Shown here: positions 22,531-35,022 of the stretch, piece after piece
Position numbering within the stretch: the stretch's first letter is position 1
Layout: each line of letters begins with the position of its first letter
The notes under the pieces: generated by a model
What the model was told of the DNA's origin: nothing
The model's database searches: none
The model's input: only the letters and a program-made list of their open reading frames with translations
Made by a program: the position numbers and the translations under genes
Assembly: GCF_027580225.2 (NCBI RefSeq)
Contig: NC_073358.2
Coordinates: forward strand, 8,561,501-8,625,500
Length of the DNA stretch: 64,000 nt
Direction of reading: 5' to 3'
Source of the DNA: Misgurnus anguillicaudatus
Taxonomy: Eukaryota; Chordata; Actinopteri; Cypriniformes; Cobitidae

Positions 22531-22921
22531 ATAATTGTATATAGTATTCTGTTATCTGTAGCGCATTAATATTAAAATAAATAAATAATACTAAATATAG
22601 GCTACTAAACTAGCATGAACTATAGCTGAAGTTATATAGTATATTTAATATATTTTTATTTTCTTACAAGAAAGTTGTGGAATATCTCAAAGCAAGAATG
22701 AATAAACACACATAAGAGGTAACATTAATTTTTATAATATCTTTGGACGTAATTAAAGTTTCATTAAATTCTTTAAAAAAAAGAAGAAAAAGACGAATTA
22801 GTCATTCATACACTTTAAAGTGAAATGTCTTCAACGCTTTTTGCGCAATATTTCTAGCGTAGGTTTTGTGAATGTTTAAAGCACTATTTAAATTTCACGC
22901 GCGCAAAGCTCAAACGTCATC

Positions 22922-22935
22922 GCTTCCATGGCAAC
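22922..22935 (+). promoter_or_regulatory. RFX X-box upstream of intact cfap157
   Basis: GCTTCCATGGCAAC fits the X-box pattern GTNRCC-N(0-3)-RGYAAC at 13 of 14 defining positions or nearly so, with a perfect GGCAAC half-site. It lies 51 bp before the ATG, as expected for RFX/FOXJ1-controlled motile-cilium genes. Confidence 0.7.
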
Positions 22936-22986
22936 AAGAAAACACTCGCATGTTTCACTGAGACTGAAGAAGCGACGAAAACTTCA

Positions 22987-25716
22987 ATGCCTCCGAAAAA
23001 GAAGGGAAAGAATGGCGATGATAAATCAAAACAAAAGGAAAACATGGCGTCTGAGAAGAAAAAACCTGGAGAATTAACAGAAGGTGACAAAAGGTTTTAT
23101 CAAGCTCAAATACGAGACTTGGAAGAGCGACTGGGAAGGTAAAGACAGTGCCTAGCATTTCAAGTTTACTTTTTCACCAGAACGCTTTTCACAATAAATG
23201 CATAAAGTTTTCATTTTCAGACTTAAGAACTAACGTATACATTCAGCTTTATAACTAATATATTCAGACTTATAATAAGGCCTATATATGTGGGATTTTT
23301 AAATATAAACATGATTATAGATACAGGATATAAGTTATGCAGCGCACGCACGCACACACAACCTATCAATATAATACAGTACAGAAAACAGTTTGCACTT
23401 TTACATGTTAAACAGTTGAACACAAACGTTTTTTACAGTTATTACAAATGAGGATTTCCCCAAAAAGAGGTTTTGTCAGGTTTTCCTCACTTTTGGGTAC
23501 AAACTTATCCTTAAAGGTTAAAAATCTTTCTTTTTAAGAGTTTTGGGTGAAACAAGCATACACACAACAGCAGATACTCACCTAACGATGATGCTGATTT
23601 AAATACGTCTCTAGTTTTGGAGATGTAAGATTATAATCCCATTCTCAGAAAGAATAGTTAAAAGTAACCTGTTAAACTATTACCATGTGCGGTCTTGTCC
23701 TTGAGAAAACTAAAATGAAACCAACTTTGAATCGTAATTTCCTGTCAATAATTAACCAGGTAACATACTTATGAAGTTATGCCATGACCTCAACAGGAAG
23801 CGCTTGCCTTTTAAATACCTGAACAGTCACCACGTCTTTCATTGCAGATACCAGCTTAAATGTGACAAACTGGAGCTTCAAGAAAAGGACTTGTGCTTTA
23901 AGATCGATAATTCGGAGAAAGAGAAGAAAGACATCGTTCTCTATCTCCAACACACACTGCGTAAAAAAGAGGATGAAGTCGATGATCTGGCAGAGGCGTT
24001 GTCGAAACATCAGCAGGTCCAAGAAACTGAACGCAACTCATTTGAGCTTCAGCTGAACCGGCTTAGACTTGAACTTCAGGAAAATAAGGACAAGTTCACA
24101 TTGGAGAACATGGCCCTTGGTAGGAGCGTCTGCAAATTTAGCACTATGCAAACATCTTTATTCTTCACCAAAGAGTAGGAAACTAATATAAATGTACAAT
24201 TCTTTGGCATTAATCTCTTATTTTGTGTCTAGCTAGTAAACTGGCGTCTTTGGAAGAATTTTCTGCACAGAAGGAGAAGCTCATGGCTGAACGCAAGGCT
24301 TTGGAAGAGCAACTTCAAAAGCAAAAAGAGGAACACCAGGAAGAAATTTATCGTCTGGAGAAACAAGCTGTGCTAGATAAGGACAGGTGAGCATCAAGAT
24401 ACTCGAGAACATAATCTTGATCACATTCACAAATACAGTGCACTTTTTGAATTTTCATTTTTGGGTGAACTATCCCTGCTTTAACTTCAGGGTAAAGCAA
24501 GAAATGAAACAACGTTTAGATGAAGAAAAAGAAAAATTTCAGCGAGATGCGTATCAGAAGATGCCGGAGACAATGATGAGAGCCATGCAGGAGAATCAGT
24601 TTCTGGCAGCTCGTCTCAAACAACTCAAACACCAGAATGAAGAACTGTTGAAGGAAAATGATGCTGTGGAAGCCAAAGGAAAGCAACTTAAAATAGAAAA
24701 CAAAACCTCGGAATCTCTTCTGCATGAGATAACTGTGAAGAATGTCAAAAATCAAAAGGTTTATATCTGTTTTATTTACGTACTTTAAATAAGCAATTAG
24801 TTTTTGTTTGCCTGAAAAAAACCGAAAATAACTTTCTATTCCTAAAAGGTGATCCAGCAGCTGACAGAAAAGTGCAAGCAAATGCAAACCGAACTAGAAA
24901 AATACGTCAAACTTCAAATGAAGCACCAAAAGCTTCTGGAAAATCATTTGACGGTATGCACAGAGCTTGATGTTCTCAGGTTAGATTCCCACCATTCACG
25001 AAATCACTTCTGTGCCTACGACTTTTAGTATTGCATACTTTTGCGTAATATTAACTTTTTCTTCATTTATTACATTTAAAATTGTGATTTGTTGACATTG
25101 ACGTGCACATAATCACCTGCTATACTTACAGACAGAATCAAGCAGCAGTTACAGAGATGCTTCAACAAACGAAAGCTGAAGTGGAGAGCCAGAGAAAAGA
25201 TCTTGAGGAGGAGAGAAGACTTGGAGGACAGCTGAAGACGGTTCTTCGGGAAGCAGCCATAGCTTTAAAAGAGGCCCTGAGGGTAACAATAAACATAGAC
25301 GTGGTGTTAGATTGGTTCCAACACAGATAAAAATTCTTACTGTATTTTGGACACAGGAGGTCCCTGAAAAGGACGACTCTGAGGTTTCGGCTATTGTCAG
25401 ACGTCATCAGATGATGCAGAGTCTCCTGGCTGTGCTGGAAACGGCTGTAGCTGTTGGGGAAGGTCCAGCTCTTGTTGAATTCATTCCAGCGATGGGATCT
25501 ACAAAATCACCAAACGTTGAAAGGTACAAATCGATTGTTTTTATTTAAATGATTTTGTGCATGTAACCATGTCTCATAATTGCCTTTAACTACAGATCGA
25601 GTGAACTTCTTATGCAGAAATCCACCAATCGCCTTTCTCACTACAAACCTGGAGATCTGGGATTGGTCCCTCGCAAAACACAAGCCACCTCATCTAAGAT
25701 GGGACATAATAAATAA
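22987..25716 (+). CDS. cfap157: Cilia and flagella associated protein 157, intact copy
   Basis: CFAP157 is a coiled-coil protein of basal bodies and motile axonemes, needed for normal sperm flagella in mouse. Eight exons join in frame: 22987-23138, 23848-24119, 24233-24386, 24491-24758, 24849-24979, 25132-25282, 25357-25523 and 25596-25716. Together they make 1416 bp, or 471 residues (human about 520). The start is a Lys-rich MPPKKKGKNG. Hallmarks are FYQAQIRDLEERLGRYQ near residues 38-54, a long Glu/Lys/Gln coiled coil, VLDKDR at the exon 3/4 join, and a C-terminal HYKPGDLGLVPRK that matches the conserved CFAP157 tail. All splice sites are GT-AG. It lies near sh2d3c, as on human 9q34. An RFX X-box precedes it. 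This is the only copy in the window able to encode full-length protein. Confidence 0.92.
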
Positions 25717-26836
25717 GGGTACAGCCTTTAGTACAATTAAACAGTCTATTGTTTATTTCTTTAATGGACAAAGGAAAGACATTTATGGTCATGTTTGAAT
25801 CTTTTGCACTCTTGTCCTTAAAGATGAATGAGTGAGCCCTTTGCAGAGTTTGTCGACATATCTTGCCACAAGATGGCAGCATTATATTATCCATCATCAC
25901 AAAATTGCTCAAAGATGGTCACCAAGCTACCAGTTCCTATTTAAGGTCCTAATATGTACCATTTAGGTGCAGGTATGTACACATGTGGTACCAGCATGTA
26001 CCTCTGAGGTACTATGAAGTCTTTAGATGCAAATGTGTACTTTTTGAAAGGGACAGTTAGCATTTGGCAAGTGGACAATTTTTCCGACCGTGTAAATTGT
26101 TATTAAAGCAATCAAATATTTCATGGCAGAATAGAAGACATGCAGAAAAAGCATTTGTCATAATGTTTTTTTCAGATATTTGACCAAATTGCTTTAATAG
26201 GTTTTTATTTGCGATGTGTAGTTATATTTTTATGCAGTTTAGTTTTAGTTAAGACATTTTTGGCTTGGTACTTTGGCTCTCAGCTGAAAAGTTTGCCACA
26301 GTATCTGCACTTTCATTTATTTTAATTTCCAGTCTATTCAAACATTTAGTAGAAATTACTGCATTGGCTGAGAAGCATAAAAGTGCCATTATTTGTGATA
26401 CGGACCCTGTTGATTTTTTTTCAATAGTAAATTGCATTCCAAGTTGTGGAACAAAATCTCAAAAAATGTTAAAAAAATATTAAAGTTTGGAGATATGCAG
26501 TGTGAATTTATTCATAATAAAATTGTCCGGTTTTGGTCCACAGGGTGTTTTATTTTCGTTAATTCAATCAGATTAGTTATTCTGAACAAAGGTTAATATG
26601 CATGATTTAAATTCATTGTGATCTAAGATGTAGCATCTTTACTTTCACTGCATTCCCTCCAAATCCAAATTTTTGAGTAAATTAAGGTCTTACATGACTA
26701 AAAAGTTAAGAAAGAAATTATTATTTTGGGGAACCAGCAATGAGTGTACTATACTTATACTAATGTAGATAAACCCAATGAAATTGTGTGAAGACGGGGG
26801 AGATGACATCGTACCAAGTGATCCGTCAACCCCTTA

Positions 26837-27357
26837 CTTAACGGGATAGTTCACCCAAAAATTAAAGGCGGGGTGCATGATTTTTTGAAAAACACTTTGG
26901 AAAAGGGAGTAGGGCCGAGTACCAAAACACACTTGTAGCCAATCAGCAGTAATGGGCGTGTCTACTAACCGACATCTTTGCATGGGTATGTGTGGGGCGG
27001 GTCGATCAAAAGAAGGTTCAGGTTCTATTGGGGTAGGGGCGTGTTTGTTTAGGTGATTTCAAATGTCAACATTGGCTTTCAGAGTTCGTGCAAATCAACT
27101 TTAAGATTGAAAATTCAAAATTATGATTCAAAGTCCGTCTCAAAAATGTATTTTTTTTTCACCCACCAAACCATTCGTGGACCCCATTTACTTCCATATT
27201 ATTCTTTTTTACTACTATGAAACACGAATGGTTTGGTTACAAACATTTCTCAAAATATCTTCCTTTGTGTTCATCAGAACAAAGAAATTAATACAGGTTT
27301 GTAACAACATGAGATTGAGTAAATGATGACAGAATTTTCTTTTTTGGGTAAACTATT
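26837..27357. repeat. AAAGGGATAGTTCAC-family element with nested module (right unit)
   Basis: This is the counterpart of 14493-15027, with the same AAAGGCGGGGTGCA module inside. Its right end is eroded (GGGTAAACTATTAATAA). Confidence 0.6.
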
Positions 27358-27564
27358 AATAAAAGACATTTAGTTTCTTCCAAGATTTGTACAAATAAAG
27401 CTTACTAGAAGAACATTTAAAGGATAATTACCCAACAAACATAAAAAAATCATTATTTATTCACCCCTTAAGTAATTTAATGCCCAGGGCCTTTGTTCTT
27501 CAGTTTTGGGTTTTCTGATTATTATGTTGACCGCCTCTTCACGCTTCAATGGGACCCAAAAGTG

Positions 27565-28131
27565 TTAAAGGAATATTCAATTTTTTAAAAAAAAAATCCA
27601 GATAATTTACTCACCACCATGTTGATGTCTTTCTTTGTTCAGTCGAGAAGAAATTATGTTTTTTGAGGAAACATTGCAGGATTTTTCTCATTTTAATGGA
27701 CTTTAATAGACACCAACAATTAATACTTAACTCAACACTTAACAGTTTTTTTCAACAGAGTTTCAAAGGTCTATAAACGATCCCAAATGAGGCATAAGGG
27801 TCTTATCTAGCGAAACGATTGTCATTTTTGACAAGAAAAATAAAAAAATATGCTCTTTTAAACCACAATCGTTTCGCTAGATAAGACCCTTATGCCTCGT
27901 TTGGGATTGTTTATAGTCCTTTGAAACTCCGTTGAAAAAACTGTTAAGTGTTGAGTTAAGTATTAATTGTTGGTGTTAAAGTCCATTAAAATGAGAAAAA
28001 TCCTGCAATGTTTTCCTCAAAAAACATAATTTCTTCTCGACTGAACAAAGAAAGACATCAACATTTTGGATGACATGGTGGTGAGTAAATTATCTGGATT
28101 TTTCTTTTAAGAAAATGGAATATTCCTTTAA
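27565..28131. repeat. Long-armed palindromic MITE (right unit)
   Basis: Inverted arms begin AAAGGAATATTC and end GGAATATTCCTTT. Both arms contain the TTCAGTCGAGAAGAAATTAT module. The centre retains GGGTCTTATCTAGCGAAACG in both directions. The left-unit twin lost most of one arm. Confidence 0.7.
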
Positions 28132-28739
28132 ACGACTTATGTCGTATATTTCGAGTGTCCTCTGGCCATACAAAAGGGTTTGGTGAAAAACAAACTAAAA
28201 TATAATCCATTATAGTAGAAAGTATTGACCCGTGCCTCCCGCTGAGTGCACATTCTCTGTGTCTGAATTGTTGTTTGGGCAGTTTTAGGACGTTTTACTT
28301 TAAAATAATGTGTAACATTTGACGCAAATCACATATCAAGGTTAGTTATTTATTAAACACTTTTGGGTCCTTTTGAAGCATGGTTATCTGGTTACCACCT
28401 CGGTCACCATTCACTTACACTGTACCCAAAACCCTGACAACAATGTTTGAAAGGTGCCAAAGAATGCATTGAAATAATATGTTAAATTGTTCTTTGATAT
28501 TTACATAGAAGGTATGTAACTTTATTAAATGTAAAAATTTTTACATGTCCATTTACAACCCTAGGTCTTCTTTTGCCTATTTGGAAGCGTCATGAATAAT
28601 AATATTGAGCTCTGCGGCTCATGCCAGTAGCTCACATTAGTAAACAGACCTATATGTTTGAGCCTGTATCAGACAAAAATACAGATTTTGAGGAACAACT
28701 AATTGTTTGGAGATTGTTAATGGACATTTTTGAGTGGTA

Positions 28740-31500
28740 AGTTTGTGTTCCCTTTTAGACACTACGACGTCATGTCGTGACCGGCAGATTGGGAACACGT
28801 TTCACGGGACCCACCTACTTCAAAAAGCTACTAAAAAGAAAATGAACTTTATTTGCATCCATTTAACAGGTGCAGCAGGTGCAATACCAAGTTTTTTTCA
28901 CTTCAAAAGCCTGCAGATCATCTGCACGCGAGAAGCTCTCTACTTTCTGCTTGGAAAGACTCACTGTGTTTGAAGTTGGTTGGACAGACAGTGGAAACTC
29001 GAATTTTCTGCTCAGTTTTAAACTTGAGTTGAGTGTGTGCAATGCCACACTCGCCAGCGGATGTATTGAGCGGCATGGGTCCCTCACAACGGAGTCTAAC
29101 CTGCCAGGTGAGTTTTACATTACACAACACTTCTGTCAGTGTGGTCAAAGTGCACACATCGAAGAACAGTCATGCCGTTAGTCCCTCTCGCTTGGTTTCT
29201 GGGGGCTTGGCAACAGCTTCCCAGCACGTCACATGGGCTTTTATGCCCGGTCCGTCTCAGCTATGCCACTGAGTTCCCCCCAAACTTTAGGCATTCGTTC
29301 AACTACAGTGAAAGCTGCCTGTGCGTACATACTGCGTGTGGAGATTGCGGTCTTACAGGTGAAGGACACGATCAAGCCAGTCCCTCCAGCCGAGATGAGG
29401 TCAGGGTTTTACAGCCCTTACTTCATTGTATCGAAGAAAAGCGGCGGGTTGCGACTGACCCTGGACTTGCGTTCGCTGAACCGAGCTCTACACAAGATGC
29501 CGTTTAAAACGCTGATGTCCAAGAGCATATTTTAATGCATTTGTCCACACGATTGGTTTGCAGCCATAGACGTGAAGGATGCGTACTTTCATGTCTTGAT
29601 TCACCCCCGACACAGGCCGTTTCTCTGCTTTTGTGTTCGAGGGGAGGTCATACAAGTACAAAGTCTTACCATTCGGGCTTTCTTTCTCTCTCCATGTCTT
29701 TACAAAAGTTGAGAGCAGTGTGCGCATACTGGCATATCTAGACTACTGGCTCATAATAGCAAAGTCTTGTCAGACGCATTGCGAACACAGAGATCTAGTG
29801 CTTAAACACCTTGCTCGTTTGGGTCTTCGGGTCAACTGGGAAAAGAGCAAACTCTGTCGCAGGCAGAGGATCTCTTTTCCCGGTATGGAACTAGACTCGG
29901 TCTAACTAACAGCACGTCAGCACATCTAACAGAAGCATGTGTACAGTCAATACTGATTTGCTTAAATACATTTGGAGGCAAGAACTCTGTCCCACTGAAA
30001 CAATTTCAGAGGCTCCTGGGGCATATGGCAGCAGCTGCTTTGCATTGGCTTCATGACCAAGTCCCAAGGAGAGTGTGGCACAGCACCGTGTAACTATCAC
30101 ACCAGCATGCCATCTCACTTTTATTCCGTGGACAGACCCATCTTTTACCGGGCCAGTGTGCCTCTGAGACAGGTCTCCAGGCATGCCATAGTATGCACAA
30201 ATGCCTCTCTTACGGGGTGGGGGGCCATGTTCGACAGGCTTGCAGCCTCGGGGGTCTGGACAGCACCCTGGCTTCACTGGCACATAAATTGCCTCAAGTT
30301 GTAGGCTGTATATCTTGCTCTTGTCTGTTTCAGCAACGAGCTCAGAGGCAAAAATGTATTAGTTTGCACCGACAACACTGCGACTGTTGCGTATATTAAT
30401 TGCCAAGGCTGTTTGTGCTCTCCTCACCTGTCTCACCTCCCCCATCATCTACTCATCTGGAGTCAGAAGAATCTGAGGTCCCTTCATGCCATTCACATCC
30501 CTGGGTCGCTTTCACAAGCAGTGCGCCCCATGAATGGCGACTCCACCCCCAGTTGGTTCAGCTGATTTGGAAACATTTCGGCACAGTGCAGGTAGATCTA
30601 TTTGCTTCTCCAGAGACAACCCATTGTCGCCTGTTTTATTCACTAAGTGAAGGAACACTCGATGTGGATGCACTGGCACACAGCTGGCCGCGGGGCCACG
30701 TTTCCCACAATGAACCTTCTTGCACAGACTCTGTGCAAAATCAGAGAGGACTAGGAGTACATTTGTGATTTTGAAGTACAACAGAAAACCCATAAGATTG
30801 CCTGATCAGTGTCATGGTTTCGTATCTTCAGCATCGGTTGGAAAAGAGGCTGTTCCCCTCCACCATTACCTGCGATATCACCCCGATAAACTGTAGGTCA
30901 GTGGGTCAACACGACCTGGTTATTAGGTTTTTAAGGGGTGCGTGATGGCTAAATCCACCCAAGGCCCCCCCTCTATTCCTTTTTGGGACCTGTCCGTGGT
31001 GCTGAAAGCTTTAAATGATGGTCCCTTCAAGCCTCTCCAAGTTTCTAACAATGAAAATGTTGACGCTCCCTGCATTGGCCTCCATTAAGATGGCAGGGGA
31101 CCTCCATACACTTTTGGTTGCTGATTCATGCCTTCATTTTGGGCCTGCTGAATCCAGCGTAACACTGAGACCCAGGCCGGCTACGTACCCAAGGTTCCCA
31201 CCACTCCTTTCAGAGATCAGGTGGTGAACCTGCAAGGGAAAGCTATCCCTAAGCAGAGGATGTTCCATTGGATAGTGGACACAATCACCCTTGCCTATCA
31301 GGAGCAGGGCATCCCATGCCTATTTTAATTTGAGAGCTTACTCTACGAGAAGTGTGGCATCATCTTGGGCATTAGGTTGTGTTTCCTGGCTGACAGACAT
31401 TTGTAGAGCGGCTGGCTGGGCGAATAAATGCTTACAAAAAAGTTTGGTACTCCTCCACCGCCTCAGTGGCCGATGTTGTGGAGCATCAGCTGTAATACAG
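28740..31500 (+). mobile_element. Decayed DIRS-like (tyrosine recombinase) retrotransposon
   Basis: Fragments in shifting plus-strand frames run in the DIRS order. Reverse transcriptase pieces lie at 29233-29905 (YFIVSKKSGGLRLTLDLR, DAYFHV, YKYKVLPFGLS). An RNase H-like piece lies at about 30190-30400. A segment at about 30570-30700 resembles the one following RNase H (VQLIWKHFGTVQVDLFASPE). A tyrosine-recombinase end lies at 31290-31440 (RAYSTRSVASSWA, AAGWAN). The RT active-site motif reads YLDYW, so one catalytic Asp is lost, and several frameshifts and stops intervene. A GACGTCATGTCGTGACCGG stretch near 28765 may be terminal-repeat sequence. The element is non-functional. Confidence 0.75.
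29233..29905 (+). pseudogene. Reverse transcriptase remnant of the DIRS-like element
   Basis: The first frame (29233-29535) covers fingers-palm motifs, and a frameshift leads to 29633-29905 with the polymerase core. The usual YLDD box is YLDYW. The segment ends at a stop after the GMELDSV motif. It cannot encode an active enzyme. Confidence 0.75.
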
Positions 31501-31566
31501 TCTTTTATTCTATGGCACCTTAAAAATTACATTTGGGTTCTAAAGAACATAATGACAAGTAAATAA
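31291..31566 (+). pseudogene. Tyrosine recombinase C-terminal remnant of the DIRS-like element
   Basis: RAYSTRSVASSWA corresponds to the Arg-x-His-x-x-Arg region of DIRS recombinases, with the His replaced by Tyr. It is followed by ICRAAGWAN. The frame then runs into unrelated repeat sequence near 31500. Confidence 0.65.
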
Positions 31567-31605
31567 TGACAAATTTTTCTTTTTGGGTGAACTATCCCTT
31601 TAAGT
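31497..31605. repeat. Partial AAAGGGATAGTTCAC-family end
   Basis: Only the right end is recognisable (TTTTTGGGTGAACTATCCCTTTAA spans 31580-31603). It abuts the DIRS remnant. Confidence 0.5.
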
Positions 31606-32265
31606 ATTAAATATGTTTCGTTGCAAAAAAGCACATTAGAATGTTTATTTTTACATTTCTATAAAAATATTCCCTTTAAAAAGTATAAAAGGCACTTAAG
31701 TTAACAACATTTGACAGAAACAAAAGCTGCTTTAAATGAAATCCAACCACAGAGTTAAACATGAATCCATTTCTTTAAAATTCTTGTCCCAAAACACCCA
31801 CACATGACAAATGGGAGGTAGACAAATACACATTACTTTTCAAGTGTGGATACACCTTCATTATTCTGAGTTAAATGGCAAGTCATATGCTATATACAGT
31901 AGCAAATCTAAAATCCACCTTGCATTTTTCTGAGGTTTGCAACAGACTGATACTGTACGTGTAAGAACACACAGCAATGAACCTGAATTGAATGATATGA
32001 TACGAGTGAGAGGAAGTCATGAAACATACTTTACCAAGTATGCGTAACCTTAGCGGGTAGCTTGTCAAGTATATGGCACCCTTTTATCTGTTGTTCTGCT
32101 ATGGCTGTCTCCAAAATATCCCCTATGCTATGCACGTATTCACTATTTCCTACATTTCTAGTATTGTTCACTTAAATGAGTAAATGAAAACGAGTAAATT
32201 CGGACACTGGCCATCTGTAGTGCCATCTTGTGTCGAGACGCATGGGGGTTCATTTGGCACCCTCA
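31606..32265. other. Intergenic sequence without recognised gene
   Basis: AT-rich, with no long ORF and no splice-consistent exon that I could match. No clear repeat ends. Confidence 0.4.
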
Positions 32266-33012
32266 CTGTGGGTTCACACCAGGCGTGTTTGAGGCGTCAA
32301 ATTCGCATCTACCACGCGTAGTGGGACTCTTGAACATTTTGAGTGTACTCACTTCATTCGTGCGTGAAATTCTAGTCATCGAGACATTCATGCGGAAGTT
32401 GGCATCATTGGAAGGCTTCTGCGACTCCACTTGCTCATTCCTGTAATCACATCACTACTAGAGCAAGCTCCTGATTGGTTAACGTGGCGCGTTTTTCCGG
32501 CAAAGTTCAGATTTTTCAACTTGTGCGGCAACGCTCAATTCGCGTCATTTGCGCGAGGCAGCATCGCGTCTACCGCGCCGCGCTAAAGACCTCCTGACGC
32601 ACGTCAACGTGTCTTTACATTGACTTAATATTGAAATCACTAGACCTTAATGGTGAACGTGATTTCACCAAGTAGGATGTGATCCTGGATCAACACCATT
32701 GATGGTCCTGGATCAATATTTTCATGAACCAATCAGTTGCCGGATTAGGATTAGTGTGTATGTTAGATTTAGGTTTAGGTTAGGGGCTTTTAAGAAATAC
32801 TCCTCAAACTATTATTTTACACTAAAATTTGAGGGTTTAAAAATCGTTGGGGTTTGAGTTAAGGGTAGGTTGGTGTATCTTTGATTAAATTGTTGATCCA
32901 GGTGTTGATCCAGGATCAACAAAAAATGGTGATCCAGGATAACATCTTACTTGGTGAAATCACGGCGACCAGCGCTTGATGCCTCTACCGTGGCTAGTGT
33001 GAACGCAGCATC
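32266..33012. mobile_element. GC-rich TIR element with a second element nested inside
   Basis: The outer ends TGTGGGTTCACACC and GTGTGAACGCAGCA belong to the same family as 48901-49296. The shared AACGTGTCTTTACATTGAC block confirms this. It is split by the 32659-32963 element. Confidence 0.6.
32659..32963. mobile_element. Nested palindromic MITE with GATCCTGGATCAAC arms
   Basis: GTGATTTCACCAAGTA at the left is matched by TACTTGGTGAAATCAC at the right, and both arms carry GTTGATCCAGGATC motifs. It interrupts the GTGTGAACGCAG-type element. Confidence 0.7.
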
Positions 33013-33248
33013 ACAGTGAATGACGATTCATTGTGGTGGATTTTAAAATTGAAGAAGTGCACCCGATAATGTCCACAATCATTTCTGACACCGCTACAAA
33101 ATGTCTATCCCCTTACATAGTGCACTTTTTAAGGGTAATAAGGAGCTATTTCGGACACAGCCTATGACGGTTCTGGACCTGAAAGAGAGACCCATAGAGC
33201 AATGTCTTTCCCACTTCAGTCCTCGCGACCCACTCCTAAAACGTCTTC

Positions 33249-34019
33249 GGCTGCGTTCAAATACCCACACTTGTGGTCTTGGCCACTTGAGAGTGCGTGC
33301 ACGCAACAGGAAGTAAGTGCGCAAGACTGTCCCATCTCCTCTGTTGCCCTGTTATAAATGGCACACTCCGGACTAGTGGACTTCCTCAGAGTTCACATTT
33401 TGATGACATCATGTAGTGCAGACCTTAGGGACCCTTGACGTGAGTCCACGAGGGCGCACCAGAGTCATATTTTGGGACAGACTCGGGCGTCACTCCGGAA
33501 ATAGGAAGAGATGTTGCCCATCAGTGGGAACTCCCATCTGCCATCTGATTTGCCTGATTGCTCTTTTGCAAGGACTTCCAGGGTTGGTGCGTGAATTATT
33601 AATTATGCAAAACTTTAATATAATTTAAACATATGAGTTATAAAAAAAATCACCCCTCTCACAGTTGTCATGAAGGGCAAAATTTGCTATATGGACCAAA
33701 AACACTTTTTGTACAAGGCTGTAAACATATTTTCTACTGTGAAGTTGAGCATTTTCGCATGGGGGTCTATGGGAATTGACTCCCTTTTGGAGCCAGCCTC
33801 TAGCGGCCAGTCGAGGAATTGCAGTTCAAGTCACTTCCATATTGGCTTCATCAGAGAGATCGGAAGTTTGCCCCTCTGTCCCAACGGGTGAATAATTCTA
33901 CATGCATGCTTGGGATCTTCACACCACTAGAACACTTGGGCCAAATACAGGAATTTTGTCATGTAAGTAGTCAAGTGGTCAAGTGCAAAGGCCGCAAGTG
34001 TGGGTATTTGGACGCAGCC
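33249..34019. mobile_element. 771-bp TIR element
   Basis: GGCTGCGTTCAAATACCCAC at the left is inverted at the right (GTGGGTATTTGGACGCAGCC), with one mismatch. Inside is a block also found in the 62959-63399 element (GGCACACTCCGGACT), so it is itself composite. Confidence 0.7.
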
Positions 34020-35022
34020 TTTGTTGTCTCTCTATAAACGGTTTCAGCAGTAACAACATAAACAAACGGCCCTCGTGGAACAAATGCAACTTAAGGTAAA
34101 CTTCGCAAAGAATCAATCGCAAAGAGTCCTTTTAGAATCTTTGCCAAAAAAAACCCTATTATTATCGATTCTTTGTGAACGTTTATCGAAAGCTACGCGT
34201 GTTCCACGAAAGCCGCTTGATTAGGTTGTTAATGCTAAAATGGTCCATATAAAAAAAAACAATAATTCAACTAATAATCCCTCTTCCATAGAAGGCTTGC
34301 TCAACCTACACTTAACATCGCAGTTTCGCGAGAGCGATTGAAAAGCATATAGTGTTCTCTACTCTCGAATGACTCTCACGTGACTGTGATTTCACACGCC
34401 GATCGGTTGGCAGAGTGCTGCTAAAATCAAACAAACCCGTTTCCGTAATGAACATGCTGATGAGTTGAATCACAGATGACATTTTTGGAGGTGGGTCGCG
34501 AGTTGAGAAACACTGCTCTAAAATGACTATACTATCCACTATAGCGCCCCTTTGTGGCAATGCTGAGAAAGCAGTATGTTGTCAGACACTTTTGAGTGCG
34601 CAAACGTTTAAAAAAAATCTTCTCTATTGCACTTTACAGAAAATATACATACTCGCACATGTACACGTATAAATACACATGATCATGTATAACTATAAAA
34701 TACAAAACAAGTACTTCAATACAAATAAATGCCTTACATTTGTGGTTTTCCCACACAAATCATATGCGGAAAACATCTCTATGAATAAATTAAGACTTCT
34801 AGAAGTCTGTAAATGTTTATAAGCACATCTACAAAACAAACATCCAGTCCTTGTCAAGAGAGCATCTGAGAGTCTTGTTTTCTCCAAAGCAGCTCCAGAC
34901 ATATCTGTCCTCGTGTATAAAGTCTGCAGTCCAGGCTTAAGAGAGGAGTATATTTATGTCTTCATGGTCCTCTAGGCATAAAGAGCCTCTGTGTTTGTGT
35001 GTATTCAGGGCTTCTTGCTTTG
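34020..35022. other. Downstream flank and probable 3' UTR of the collagen gene
   Basis: No exon is seen. The part nearest 35022 probably holds the 3' UTR of the minus-strand collagen gene. The part near 34330-34500 is a repeat shared with about 3200-3330. Confidence 0.45.

Larger units (their letters stand above)
20838..28713 (+). repeat. Right unit of the tandem duplication carrying intact cfap157
   Basis: It is collinear with 6205-16196, beginning at TAACGTGCACTG directly after the 4.6 kb element and ending at TTTGGAGA, where DIRS-associated sequence begins. It lacks the 424-bp MITE and the exon-3 insertion of the left unit. Confidence 0.9.

Noticed and set aside
6205..28713. Assembly artefact as the explanation for the two cfap157 copies
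   Set aside because: Not excluded, but the copies differ by an insertion with target duplication, several independent deletions and many substitutions. This is more than haplotype noise would usually give, although two divergent alleles placed in tandem remain possible.
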